Shown one piece after another: positions 17,992 through 26,634 of a stretch of DNA of 64,000 nucleotides; position 1 is the stretch's first letter; each line of letters starts with the position of its first letter. Source of the DNA: Paraburkholderia caffeinilytica (GTDB taxonomy: Bacteria; Pseudomonadota; Gammaproteobacteria; Burkholderiales; Burkholderiaceae); the NCBI RefSeq assembly GCF_003368325.1, contig NZ_CP031467.1, forward strand, positions 4,216,001-4,280,000. The letters are read 5' to 3'. Under the pieces are notes generated by a model. That model searched no databases. It was not told where the DNA came from and worked only from the letters and a program-made list of their open reading frames with translations. The translations under genes were made by a program, and so were the position numbers.

Positions 17992-18369
17992 TCATGCCAT
18001 CGGATTTAGACGCATATCAATCGCTGTGCGTGCGAGTTGTCTGCAAACCCTGAGTCTTTGGCTCGATGCAGCGGGGAGAGTGTTGGTCTGTTCGAGCAGC
18101 ATCGAGTGAAATGCGGGTGGAAGAGAAACGTCGCCCATCAGCGACTTCGCATCACCAACCCTGCATCGAAACAATTTCGTCACGGCCGCGCACGGTGCCG
18201 CCGTGAGGTGCCACAGCACCGGACCGACAAACTCGCTCACAACCACGAGCCGTGCGCCGGGATGAGAAACTGCTGCGCCGTTTGTCCTCTCGAGCGTGGT
18301 CAGCGAATTCAGTAACGCTTCAGGGGTGTCCGACTTCCCACCCTGTTCAGAACTTCTGCCAGTCAGCAT
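17992..18369 (-). CDS. Small receptor-linked protein, divergent (family member D)
   Basis: A 125-residue protein starting at ATG 18369 with GGAGG about 9 bp upstream. The core [45 protein letters not shown] aligns gap-free with the protein at 24062-24418; I count 22 identities in 60. It lies upstream of the chemoreceptor 16122-17900 on the same strand, so this receptor gene has a family member on each side. Cys-rich substitutions and loss of the EVNRYL ending suggest divergence or early decay. Function unknown. Confidence 0.6.
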   Translation of the reverse strand: MLTGRSSEQGGKSDTPEALLNSLTTLERTNGAAVSHPGARLVVVSEFVGPVLWHLTAAPCAAVTKLFRCRVGDAKSLMGDVSLPPAFHSMLLEQTNTLPAASSQRLRVCRQLARTAIDMRLNPMA

Positions 18370-18726
18370 CGGCAGCCTCCATTGTGGTGATGGCGTTTCC
18401 TTTGGCGCCCCTGGCCGGCGTCGCTCGGCTCTACCCGTGCAACGAAAACGGCGACCCAATCCAGATAATGCATATTAGAACGGTCTGAGCGTGCAGTTCT
18501 TCCCCCGGATGCAGTGGGAATGTTCGGGATGAAGCGTGCAACCATGTCCTGAACCCGAGATCGAGTGGGGAGGAGGGGGCACTTTTGCGCGCTGCTGGCC
18601 GTAGACCAGACGTCGCATGACTCCGGCTCCAGCCGTTCCCACGACAACGAAGACTAATATGCGATATGGACATGAACCGGATTGGCGCAGGCGCGGCTCG
18701 GCAAAGCGAAGCGGTGGAGCTCCCCT
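18370..18726. other. Intergenic, 357 bp, between divergent family members D and E
   Basis: No gene seen. The gap must hold promoters for the leftward D-chemoreceptor-A unit and for the rightward gene at 18727. An AT-richer patch (ATAATGCATATTA, about 18464-18477) is the most promoter-like stretch. Confidence 0.4.
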
Positions 18727-19017
18727 ATGACGGGCTTCACGCAGAGCGATCTGGTCAGCTTGATGACGAGCATCGGAGCCACCCTTGAAACGCACGCCGA
18801 CGGCATTGTGCAGCAAAGCGCCCGGATCTCCGCGATCGACCTGATTCTGCGTGTGCTGATGTCCAATATGGTTGCACCGACGAAAGCGGAGATCAGGCGA
18901 GCATCTTTTGAAAGAATCGAAGAAGCCATGCGCGCTATGGACAGTGCAGCGCTTCCCGCCGGTTACGCCACGGCCTGGCTGAGTGAGGTCGATGCCCTTT
19001 TGGCGGCATTGGCGTGA
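18727..19017 (+). CDS. Small helical protein, remote family member E
   Basis: A 96-residue protein starting at ATG 18727 with GGAG about 8 bp upstream. ARISAIDLILRVLM, RIEEAM, LPAGYATAWLSEVDALL align without gaps to the receptor-linked small protein at 24062-24418; I count 18 of 61 identical, including RIE, M, D, L, Y, A, L, EV and L at the same spacing. It lacks the VVQxGA segment in exact form (GIVQQSA instead). It stands alone, divergent from member D, and ends 20 bp before the remains of a GGDEF-EAL gene. Function unknown. Confidence 0.65.
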   Translation: MTGFTQSDLVSLMTSIGATLETHADGIVQQSARISAIDLILRVLMSNMVAPTKAEIRRASFERIEEAMRAMDSAALPAGYATAWLSEVDALLAALA

Positions 19018-19036
19018 TGAGAACATGGGGCGATTC

Positions 19037-19884
19037 ATGAACGACACCGGGCGCCGCATCGGGTATATGGGGATGCTTGACGGCCTGACCGGACAAGTCC
19101 TTTTCCTGTCAGCTTTGCGAGGCCGTGCAGTCGGCGCAGCATAGGGTGCGCAAGGTCGCGGTGCTGCTTGTCGATCTGGACCGGTTCGGGCGGGTAAACA
19201 CGATGCTCGGCCCCGTTGTCGGCGACCAGATGCTCAAGACGCTGTCCCGGCGGCTGGTGGAATGCGTAACAGACGACAAGCTGGTTGCCCGCCTGGAGGA
19301 CGACGAATTTGCAATTATTCTGCGGGAACCCGATGGAATTGACGGCGCCTGCGCAACCGCGGGTTGAATACTGACGGCCCTCGGCCAGTCTATCGTCGTC
19401 AGTGGGCACGAATGCCGCGCCACGCGAGCATGGGCATATCGATTTGCCCGTCCGATGCGGATAGCTGGCAATCGCTGATCAAGCATGCCGATGTCGCGAT
19501 GCGCGTGGCGAAGCAGGAAGAGGGCAACGCGTTCAGGTCCCAATGCAACCGCATGCCCCCGGCTGGCGCACGCGTTTGAACTGGACGCTCATCTGCGAAG
19601 CGCGCTGGAGCGCTGCGAATTCCGTTCGCAATACCAACTCAAGCTGGACCTGCGAAATCGCGCCATCTGCGGCCCCCATATCGGATCTGCTCAATGAGAC
19701 GGAAATGAGAGCCGATCTGCTGGGATCTGAAATCATGGAAAGCGCGGTGATGTCCGGCCCAGCAAGGGCCATCGACATACTTCGTGCGATCAGGAGCATG
19801 GGCGTGCATGGTTGCGGCCAGATCCAGAGGAGCCACGTCAGCCGGCCATTGAGCGCGGACCGCTTCGCGACGCTGTTGCGGTGA
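19037..19884 (+). pseudogene. Ruined GGDEF-EAL diguanylate cyclase/phosphodiesterase
   Basis: Collinear fragments in several frames trace a GGDEF-EAL protein. MLDGLTGQVLFLSAL and VAVLLVDLDRFGRVNTMLG mark the GGDEF start, and LEDDEFAIIL stands where GGDEF should be. ASMGISICPSDADS and ADVAMRVAKQEEG mark the GGDEF end, LRSALERCEFRSQYQLKLD the EAL start, and SRPLSADRFATLL the EAL end. Most of the EAL catalytic core between about 19700 and 19740 is gone. Frameshifts, internal loss and the degenerate signature make it inactive. Confidence 0.75.
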
Positions 19885-20027
19885 TGCATGCACACGCGGA
19901 GAGACGTCAAAGCCGCAACGTGAATCCTGCGCCCCCCTCAAGATATCGACACTCAGAGCCGTATACAAGAGAAAGACAATGTACGCACCGTCCTCGCAAC
20001 TCCAAATACGAAAGTGGCCGCCGTTAG

Positions 20028-21137
20028 ATGCATCAAAAAAATGCAAGAGCCAGGGCAAACCTTCGGCAGATCTGTTTGCTGAACCTCGGTTGGGAGATGT
20101 TGCTTCCTGACTTTACACACGCGCTTCGGCATACCGTTGGTTTCAACGTCTGCGTCTTTCTCTGGTTGTCGCCCACCGAGCCAAGAATCCAGCACGTCTG
20201 GTCGAATACCATCGTGCCGGACCGTATCGCGAACGATTTCCTCGTTCACTTCGCTCACCTCGAGGCCGAATCGCCGCACGCTGGCGGCTTAGCGTCGTTT
20301 TACGAGCGTGGGCCGAGCGTGCGGCTTACGCCGGAATGGGCCGGCTTCTCTCGGACGGAGATGTGCAACTACATCTGGAAGGAGACCGGGATACATTACG
20401 GGCTCTCGACTGTGATCCCGGCCGCCGACGGCCGCTGTCTCGGACACCTGATGCTGCATCGCGAGCGCACGGCACGTAACTTTTCCAAGGCCGATATCGG
20501 GTTCATGGAAGGCTTGATACCCTACATTTCTCATGCGCTCTCGGTCGACCCGTCGTCCGAGATCGAATTTGCCGATAGCATCGACAGCGGCATGCTTCTG
20601 ATGGATCGGGAAGGAAGGATTCAATACAGAAGCGCATCGGCTTTAACGCTTGCATCGATGATCGAGAACACCGGGTACGTCGATTTGATTGGGAGGTTTG
20701 GCGTACCGGGATTCATTGAACTCGTGTTCAGACGCCTGATAGACGTCGGACGGCCAGCGACCACGCTTCCCCCTCGGCTCCAGTTGACCAATCGCTGGGG
20801 TCAATTTGACATCCACGCTTATTGGCTGGATTCGATGAACCCAGGCGACGGCTTGATCGCAATCCGGCTGGATCGTAAGGAGCCGAAAGTTTTGCGTCTT
20901 GCATCCGCGATGCAAGACGCGCAGTTTTCCGCGGCGCAGCAGCGCGCTAGTCTGCTACTGTTGCAAGGCAAGACGAATCGGGAAATTGCCGATGCGCTGC
21001 AGATCACAATCAACTCGGCACGTGATCACGTGAAAGCCGTACTCGAAAAGGCAAACTGCGACACGCGACACGATCTGTCGTCCTTTCTTCTTTCCTTGCC
21101 GCGGCGGAACACGCCGTCGACGAGATCGCATGGGTGA
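20028..21137 (+). CDS. LuxR-family transcriptional regulator
   Basis: A 369-residue protein. The C-terminal ~65 residues form a LuxR/NarL-type helix-turn-helix: FSAAQQRASLLLLQGKTNRE, then IADALQITINSARDHVKAVL. The N-terminal two thirds are a mixed alpha/beta sensory region (GAF/PAS-like; FADSIDSGMLLMDREGRIQY looks PAS-like) with no transmembrane segments. The target and signal are unknown. It lies between the GGDEF-EAL remains and a broken family member, with no obvious operon partner, so it may control distant genes. Confidence 0.82.
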   Translation: MHQKNARARANLRQICLLNLGWEMLLPDFTHALRHTVGFNVCVFLWLSPTEPRIQHVWSNTIVPDRIANDFLVHFAHLEAESPHAGGLASFYERGPSVRLTPEWAGFSRTEMCNYIWKETGIHYGLSTVIPAADGRCLGHLMLHRERTARNFSKADIGFMEGLIPYISHALSVDPSSEIEFADSIDSGMLLMDREGRIQYRSASALTLASMIENTGYVDLIGRFGVPGFIELVFRRLIDVGRPATTLPPRLQLTNRWGQFDIHAYWLDSMNPGDGLIAIRLDRKEPKVLRLASAMQDAQFSAAQQRASLLLLQGKTNREIADALQITINSARDHVKAVLEKANCDTRHDLSSFLLSLPRRNTPSTRSHG

Positions 21138-21276
21138 TTCCACAAAGCAAGCCTCGCCTGCCTGCCCCCAAGCCCCCCCCGACGCGTCATGTAGACGCTA
21201 TCGTTGACAAGCCAACCGGGGCCGCAGCCGATACGACTAGCCTGAACTAGCAAACATTCCGACCTTGGCCCAACAC

Positions 21277-21627
21277 ATGCACAATTCCTTCAACATGTAG
21301 GGTAATGCGCCGGCATTGCAAGCCCAACCGACTTCGCCCGAGAAATCGGTGCTCGCCGCCCTTGCTCAAGTTCAGAAGATCAGCACCGATACGTTGATCG
21401 ATTCGCTCGCGACCCTATCCACAATAAACGGCACTGCTGTTGTTCAGCATGGCGCTCGCCTCGCGGTTATTGGCGAACTGTTGACTTACATGCTGACGCA
21501 CCTGCCTTATTCGATGCGGGTGGCCTGGAGAGCAACAGAGTCGGTGGCGCACCCAGTAGAGCGTGTTAGGAACGTTGAAGGACTGGCACCGCGTGCGAGC
21601 ATAAGCATCGCAAAGACCACGAAATGA
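21277..21627 (+). pseudogene. Broken small receptor-linked protein (family member C)
   Basis: In one frame the sequence reads MHNSFNM-stop at 21277-21300 and then continues to DTLIDSLATLSTINGTAVVQ, HGARLAVIGELLTYMLTHLP and YSMR. This matches the first half of the conserved core of the proteins at 15733 and 24062. After SMR the homology stops abruptly and unrelated sequence follows to a stop at 21627. A nonsense codon at codon 8 and loss of the C-terminal RIE/EVNRYL half make this a dead copy. No receptor gene adjoins it. Confidence 0.7.
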
Positions 21628-21822
21628 AGCCCGGCGAGGATTACGGGTGGCCGTTCATAAAATGATGGGCGTGGATACGGCGCCGCTGGCGAGTTGGGGC
21701 AGGTTGTTCACCGACGTCACTTAGCGAAACCCCTGCCATCGTGTATCCACCACAGATGCTGACGCAGCCAACGCATCTTCGTTAAACTTCGATCCACTAT
21801 CCAACCCGCCGAGCACATCATC

Positions 21823-22312
21823 TTGACCATCCACATCCACATCCGCCCCGCCCACGCGCCCGACGCAGCCTTGATTCTCCGCTTCATCAGCGAACTCGCC
21901 GCAAAAAAAGGCTGAGCGTGAAGTTGTCGCGACCGTTAGCGATATCGAAGCGAGCCTGTTCTCCACTGCGTCCACCGCGAAGGCTTTGATCTGCGAAATG
22001 AACGGCGAGCCGATTGGCTTCTGCGTTTATTTCTTTTCTTATTCGACGTGGCTCGGCAAACAAAGGCTTTATCTGGAAGACCTGTACATATCGCCGACTT
22101 CGCACGGCAGTGGCGCGGGCAAACAGATGCTTCGCCACCTCGCACAAATCGCATGCGAAACAGACTGTGGGCGCTTCGAATGGAGGGTGCTCGACTGGAA
22201 CGAGCCAGCAATCGGTTTCTATGAATCGATCGGTGCGAGTGCGCAAAGCGAATGGGTTCGCTACCGTCTGGCGGGCGATGCACTCACGGCGTTTGCCGAT
22301 GGCAATGTGTGA
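21823..22312 (+). pseudogene. GNAT N-acetyltransferase with poly-A frameshift
   Basis: The N-terminus (TIHIHIRPAHAPDAALILRF) and the rest (EREVVATVSDIEASLF, FSYSTWLGKQRLYLEDLYI, SGAGKQMLRHLAQIA) are in different frames. The change falls at a run of seven A at 21903-21909. With six A the two parts join perfectly as a ~163-residue GNAT acetyltransferase with the GxGxG/A acetyl-CoA motif. It could be a true pseudogene, a phase-variable tract, or a sequencing error; I cannot tell which. A TTG at 21823 is the only nearby start. Confidence 0.75.
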
Positions 22313-22352
22313 GGCACGCTTGCCCCCGAACAGAAACGTAGCCGGCTAATCT

Positions 22353-22682
22353 GTGATACGCGCCTTGTTTGTCTGCAGCAAGAACCGCCTGCGTAGCCCA
22401 ACGGCCGAACAGGTATTCGCCGCGTGGCCTAATGTCGAAACCGATTCGGCCGGGCTGGGTGCGGATGCCGAAGTGCCGCTTTCGCCCGAGCAGCTTCGCT
22501 GGGCCGACATCGTCTTCGTCATGGAGAAAACGTATCGAGCGAGGCTGTCGGAAAAATTCCACGCGTATCTGAATGGCAAAAAAATGATTTGCCTCGACAT
22601 CCCCGACGATTATGCGGTCATGCAACCCGAACTCGTCGCGCTGCTGGAACAGAAGGCCGACAAGTTTCTGCGGCAGAAATAG
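22353..22682 (+). CDS. Low-molecular-weight protein-tyrosine-phosphatase family protein
   Basis: A 109-residue protein beginning at GTG 22353. The N-terminal VCSKNRLRSPTAE contains the CX5R(S) phosphatase loop and WADIVFVMEKTY is the following family block. It is shorter than the usual ~150-residue LMW-PTP. Proteins of this compact type are known in proteobacteria, and their substrates are uncertain. It ends 15 bp before the IS element. It may have formed a unit with the preceding GNAT gene. Confidence 0.8.
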   Translation: MIRALFVCSKNRLRSPTAEQVFAAWPNVETDSAGLGADAEVPLSPEQLRWADIVFVMEKTYRARLSEKFHAYLNGKKMICLDIPDDYAVMQPELVALLEQKADKFLRQK

Positions 22683-22697
22683 CGGGCACCGCGAGTA

Positions 22698-23451
22698 AGA
22701 AGCTGTTGCGAAATTAAGTTTTCGGGTCTGTTAACTTTTCCGACTTGGCGTTAACTTCCTGTCTTGTTTTGCCCGACAGGAAGCGATGCCTAAAGAACTC
22801 ATCGACGACGAATTGTGGTTACTCATCGAACCGCTTTTACCTGCGCGAGCCCCCCGCAATCGACAGTATGCGGGCCGCAAGCCGGCACCCGACCGCGCCG
22901 TACTGACGGGCATCGTGTTCGTGCTGCGCTCGGGCATCGTGTGGAATCTGCTGCCGCAGGAGATGGGTTGCGGTTCAGGAACTGCCTGTTGGCGACGGCT
23001 AGTGGCATGGCAGCAAGCAGGCGTCTGGCAACGTATCCACGAAACGCTGCTGGCCGAATTGCGTCGCCGCGGCGAAATCGATTTGTCGCGAGCGCTCGTC
23101 GACAGCTGGTCGAGGCTATTCCGCACATTCTTGGCAAGCGGGGACGCCGCCTGCATCGACCGCAGATCGTTCAGGGCGACCGGGGCTACAGCTCTGAACT
23201 CCATCGACAACGTTTGAAAGACCGCAGCATCACGCCGATGCTCGCAAAAATCGGTTCGCCCCACGGAAGTGGCCTCGGCAAAACGCGTTGGCCAGTCGAG
23301 CGCTCGATTGCTTGGCTTCACTCGCTTCGACGCCTGAAGATTCGCTACGAACGCTACGCTCATGTTCACGAGGCCTTCCTGTCTCTGGCTTGCGCCTTGA
23401 TTTGCTGGACGTGTCTCAAGTCACGGTTTAACTAATTTCGCAACAGCTTCT
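22698..23451 (+). mobile_element. IS5-family (IS427-type) insertion sequence, internally deleted
   Basis: The element is bounded by perfect inverted repeats (22696-22716 and 23433-23453, each beginning with GAAGCTGTTGCG after the TAA end). A TA on each side (22696-22697, 23452-23453) fits the 2-bp target duplication of this group. The 754-bp length is shorter than typical ~0.85 kb elements because the transposase has lost its middle. It lands directly upstream of a porin fragment. The right end is less than 10 bp from that gene's start codon, so it has removed the porin promoter. Confidence 0.85.
22786..23435 (+). pseudogene. IS5-family transposase, internally deleted and frameshifted
   Basis: The first part (MPKELIDDELWLLIEPLLPA, WNLLPQEMGCGSGTACWRR, ALVDSW) is the usual N-terminal region. 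A second frame carries GKRGRRLHRPQIVQGDRGY and HGSGLGKTRWPVERSIAWLH to RYERYAHVHEAFLSLACALI, the C-terminal DDE part with the final Glu. The segment between ALVDS and AIPHILGKRG is missing and the frame changes near 23110, so no active transposase is made. Confidence 0.85.
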
Positions 23452-23455
23452 TATA

Positions 23456-23698
23456 GTGAAGAAGACTGTCCTTGCAGCCGCAGCGGTATGCAGCACGGTT
23501 GGAGGCGCTGCGCACGCGCAAAGTAGCGTTACCCTCTACGGCATTGTCGATCAGGGCATCAACTACAACAGCAACATGACCGGCAAGCGATCATACGCGC
23601 TGCAAAGCGGTGTTCTGCAGGGTAACCGCAGGGGTTTGCGCGGCGCGTTTCGCGCGCTGGCCGCGCGCCGCTACTTCGAGAAAGCCATCGCAAGATAG
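23456..23698 (+). pseudogene. Porin 5' fragment cut off by IS element and deletion
   Basis: From GTG 23456 the sequence encodes a porin signal peptide (MKKTVLAAAAVCSTVGG, cleavage after AHA), first strand QSSVTLYGIVDQGINYN and the block VLQGNRRGLRGA. Homology ends near 23645, and unrelated residues run to a stop at 23698. Less than one fifth of a ~380-residue porin remains. Its promoter region is now IS5 sequence. Confidence 0.8.
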
Positions 23699-24061
23699 CC
23701 TTGCTTCGCCACCCCTTCTTATTGCCGCACAACCCGAACAGATCCTCCATACACTTGAGCTTGCTCACCGTTGACTCTCAAATTGGTCTGCCTGACGCGT
23801 TAGTCGAGTCACTTTCGCTATTTGCACGACAGCCAGTGTGCGACCTTTACCTGGCGATCTACATGCCAAACTGATTCCAATCCGGGATGCGTCCACATAG
23901 GCGCCTCTTATCATGCGGAGTCGGTATGTGGTATGTTTTTCATACTATGGGAATAAAAGGATTGCTTATAATATAAAACTGAAAAACATCTCCTGTAAAC
24001 ACAACACCAAAGGTTCTAGCTGACATGGCTAGAACCGTGCACAAAAGGATCCTGTCACAGA
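23699..24061. other. Intergenic, 363 bp, AT-richer than surroundings
   Basis: No gene. The stretch 23930-24000 is AT-rich with TATAAT-like sequence near 23967. It ends in the hairpin at 24012-24036 listed separately. Confidence 0.4.
24012..24036 (-). terminator. Hairpin terminator for the chemoreceptor/small-protein unit
   Basis: GGTTCTAGC and GCTAGAACC form a perfect 9-bp stem with a 7-base loop, 26 bp beyond the stop of the gene at 24062-24418 read leftwards. The minus-strand sequence after the stem starts TTTGG, a weak T-run, so the terminator may be moderate. Confidence 0.55.
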
Positions 24062-24418
24062 TTACCGAAGTACGTTCAGGTAACGGTTGACCTCTGTTAA
24101 CAGCGCCGAGTGATACTTTTCATGTAAACACCTGTCGTCGCCCAGTGACATCACACTCTCAATCCTGTCGCGGAATGATTTCGCAATATCTGCCCTCATT
24201 GAAAGAGGCAGGTGCGTCAGTATGGAAGCTAGCAGTTCACCAATAACCGCGAGACGTGCGCCTTGCTGAACAACGGCAATGCCGTTTATTTTAGATAGGG
24301 TCGTGATCGAATCGATCAACGTGTCGTCGCTCAATTCTTCAGATTGTGTGGGCGAGACGAGAGTCGTTGGGACTGACGAAGCCGTTTGGGTCTCAGGGTG
24401 TGCGTTGTCGCTCTGCAT
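24062..24418 (-). CDS. Small receptor-linked protein (family member B)
   Basis: A 118-residue protein with a polar ~35-residue lead followed by DDTLIDSITTLSKINGIAVV, QQGARLAVIGELLASILTHLP, SMRADIAKSFRDRIESVMSL and YHSALLTEVNRYLN. It is the best-preserved family member together with 15733-16107. It starts 32 bp after the chemoreceptor gene at 24451-26172, in the same direction, with a hairpin terminator after it. That makes a clean two-gene receptor/small-protein transcription unit. No known domain recognised. The conserved half looks like two or three amphipathic helices with a conserved GARLAVIGELL segment. Confidence 0.8.
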   Translation of the reverse strand: MQSDNAHPETQTASSVPTTLVSPTQSEELSDDTLIDSITTLSKINGIAVVQQGARLAVIGELLASILTHLPLSMRADIAKSFRDRIESVMSLGDDRCLHEKYHSALLTEVNRYLNVLR

Positions 24419-24450
24419 GTTGAAGACTCTATGCCTGATTCAGGTCACTA

Positions 24451-26172
24451 TTAGAATGTTTGCCAATCCCTTCCAGCGGTGTCAACGACGGTGGCAGGCT
24501 TGTCAGCCATGGTGGCCGAGGCAACCCGCGACTTTGCCGGCTCTGCCCGACGCGTCGTGGGCATCGTCGACGCAGCCGGCCGGGGCTTGCTTTGCGGAAT
24601 GGTTGCCTGGTACGAGGACGAACGCGCATCAGCGAGCTTGAATACCGAAACAGCGTCTTTCAGCCTGGTCGCCTGCTCTTCGAGAGACTGAGCTGCCGCC
24701 GCCGCCTGCTCGACCAGCGCCGCGTTCTGTTGCGTTACTTCGTCCATTTGACCGACAGCCTGATTCACCTGCTCAATGCCGCGGCTCTGTTCTTCTGCCG
24801 CAGCAGCGATCTCGCTGACGATATCGGACACCTGCTTGATAGCCTGCTTGACCTGCCCCATGGTTGAACCGACCTCTGCCGCCTGCGTCGAGCCGTCCTG
24901 AATCGTTGCAACGGATGAGCTGATCAGCTCCTTGATCTCCTTGGCGGCAGCGGCCGAACGCTGCGCCAGGCTACGAACCTCGCTGGCAACTACGGCGAAG
25001 CCTCGCCCCTGTTCACCCGCGCGGGCCGCTTCCACGGCAGCGTTCAGCGCGAGAATGTTGGTCTGGAAGGCAATGGCTTCGATCACGCCGGTGATTTCTG
25101 AAATCTTGCTTGAACTGCTGCTGATCTGGCGGATTGTCCCGACCATGGCCTGAACCGAGTCATTGCCCGTATCAGCCATGTCCGTGGCGCTCGTGGCCAG
25201 TACGTTCGCCTGCCGGGCATTGTCAGCGTTCTGCTTTACCGTTTCGGTCAACTGCGTCATGCTCGCCGCAGTTTCTTCGAGCGACGCGGCCTGTTCCTCG
25301 GTGCGAGCAGAGAGGTCGGTATTGCCGCTTGCAATTTCGCGCGATGCCACGGTAACTGACTCGGTGGACGCTTTGATCCCGCGAACTGTATCGCTGAGTT
25401 GCTGATCCATTGTCTTCAGTGCTTCGAGAAGCTGACCGAACTCCCCTCCTGAGTCAACTACGATCTGATTCTCCAGCTTGCCTCCTGCAATATGGTTCGC
25501 TATATCAACCGCCTTGTTGAGCGGTTTCGAGATCACACGCAGCAGGTAGGCCGATGCACCAAGGGCAACCACAACACCCATGCCGAGAAGAACAATGGCA
25601 ACCCAGAGGATAGTTTTGAACGTCGACGCGCTGTCGTCGGTGAATTGCTTGGCTTGAGCCAGATTGAGGGTGGAGTTTTCATTAAGTGCGTCCCTCAAGG
25701 CAAGGCCGGGCACCGATACTTTCTCAACCAGCGGTGCAGCCGCACCGTAGTCGCCAGCGCGCAACGCGACGAGAGCTTCGTCAGTTGTCGCCTTGAGCTG
25801 AGTCAAAGCGGTTTTTATCTTCTCTGCGACCTCACGTTCCTTGTCACTGGATATGCCATCCCGATAGTAGTGATTCCACGCTTTATCAACACGCTCCAGA
25901 TCGCTGCGGATTGTCTCAATTTCGGTGGTCGTTTCTTTTTGATCGTGAAGCACCTGAATTCGCCTCAACTGAAGACGAATATCCAGGCTTGCCTCCCGCA
26001 GGTCCGATAGATCGGCAATCGGAACGGTATTGCCAGAGTACCCATCGGCTATGTTCGAATTGAGTCTGGAGAGACCGAATGCTCCAAACAATCCGATTGC
26101 AGTCGTGAGTATCACGCAGGCGCCAAACGCAAGAATGATTTTGAATTTGATCGTTTGTACAAAATTGCCCAT
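24451..26172 (-). CDS. Methyl-accepting chemotaxis protein with DWQTF tail
   Basis: A 573-residue receptor starting at ATG 26172 ([20 protein letters not shown]), with a possible upstream start at 26217. Order: TM1 (about 9-30), helical periplasmic 4HB-type domain rich in charged helices, TM2 ([18 protein letters not shown]), HAMP, signalling coiled coil with the [20 protein letters not shown] hairpin, flexible Pro/Ala linker, terminal DWQTF. The signalling half is nearly the same as in the receptor at 16122-17900, while the sensor halves differ. Small protein B follows. A FliA-like promoter lies at 26249-26275. Confidence 0.92.
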   Translation of the reverse strand: MGNFVQTIKFKIILAFGACVILTTAIGLFGAFGLSRLNSNIADGYSGNTVPIADLSDLREASLDIRLQLRRIQVLHDQKETTTEIETIRSDLERVDKAWNHYYRDGISSDKEREVAEKIKTALTQLKATTDEALVALRAGDYGAAAPLVEKVSVPGLALRDALNENSTLNLAQAKQFTDDSASTFKTILWVAIVLLGMGVVVALGASAYLLRVISKPLNKAVDIANHIAGGKLENQIVVDSGGEFGQLLEALKTMDQQLSDTVRGIKASTESVTVASREIASGNTDLSARTEEQAASLEETAASMTQLTETVKQNADNARQANVLATSATDMADTGNDSVQAMVGTIRQISSSSSKISEITGVIEAIAFQTNILALNAAVEAARAGEQGRGFAVVASEVRSLAQRSAAAAKEIKELISSSVATIQDGSTQAAEVGSTMGQVKQAIKQVSDIVSEIAAAAEEQSRGIEQVNQAVGQMDEVTQQNAALVEQAAAAAQSLEEQATRLKDAVSVFKLADARSSSYQATIPQSKPRPAASTMPTTRRAEPAKSRVASATMADKPATVVDTAGRDWQTF

Positions 26173-26248
26173 GTAACGTCCGTCCAAGAGGTGGTGTTCG
26201 GAATTTGTAGACTCCACGAAGCAAAAAATCGCAGATGCTCACATAGTA

Positions 26249-26275
26249 TTTACGGCAATACGCCTAAAAAGCAAC
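26249..26275 (-). promoter_or_regulatory. FliA (sigma-28)-like promoter for chemoreceptor
   Basis: On the minus strand GTTGCTTT, an 11-bp spacer and GCCGTAAA match the -35 (weakly, TTT only) and -10 (GCCGATAA-like) of flagellar sigma-28 promoters at the consensus spacing. It lies ~77 bp upstream of the ATG at 26172. The weak -35 keeps confidence low. Confidence 0.4.
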
Positions 26276-26634
26276 AGTGAGACTTTGGTAGGGAAACCCT
26301 GAAACTTTCGTAGGAATGTGCTTTTGCGCAAGTGTCAGCAGATCTGATCCCGGGTGGCAAATGCCGCTGCTCAGGGACATCTGGGCGTATCTGGAGTCCC
26401 GTGCGCAAACCTGAAACAGCGCTGACGTGCTATGCCTCTCGTGGAGTTATGCGGAAGCCGCATAACCTCATGTCAAGCCCGCATCACCGTTATTTTTTTC
26501 GGCCTCTAGTATTCGTTCATGTCTTCTGCGTGCCGTTGTCCGGCTACGTGGACAAGTGACGCGTACACACGTCCACACGCCTCGAATACGCGTCGGAAGA
26601 ACGCCCGTACTAGTCGACGAACAAAAGGATCAAC
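26276..26634. other. Intergenic, ~360 bp, upstream of symporter gene
   Basis: No gene seen. It separates divergent units and must carry the promoter of the symporter. GTTATGCGGAAGCCGCATAAC at about 26449-26469 is a near-perfect inverted repeat (GTTATGCGG/CCGCATAAC with a 3-base centre) and could be an operator. Confidence 0.4.

Noticed and set aside
21140..21180. C-rich tract after the LuxR gene
   Set aside because: Homopolymer-like composition, not a repeat array or structured element.
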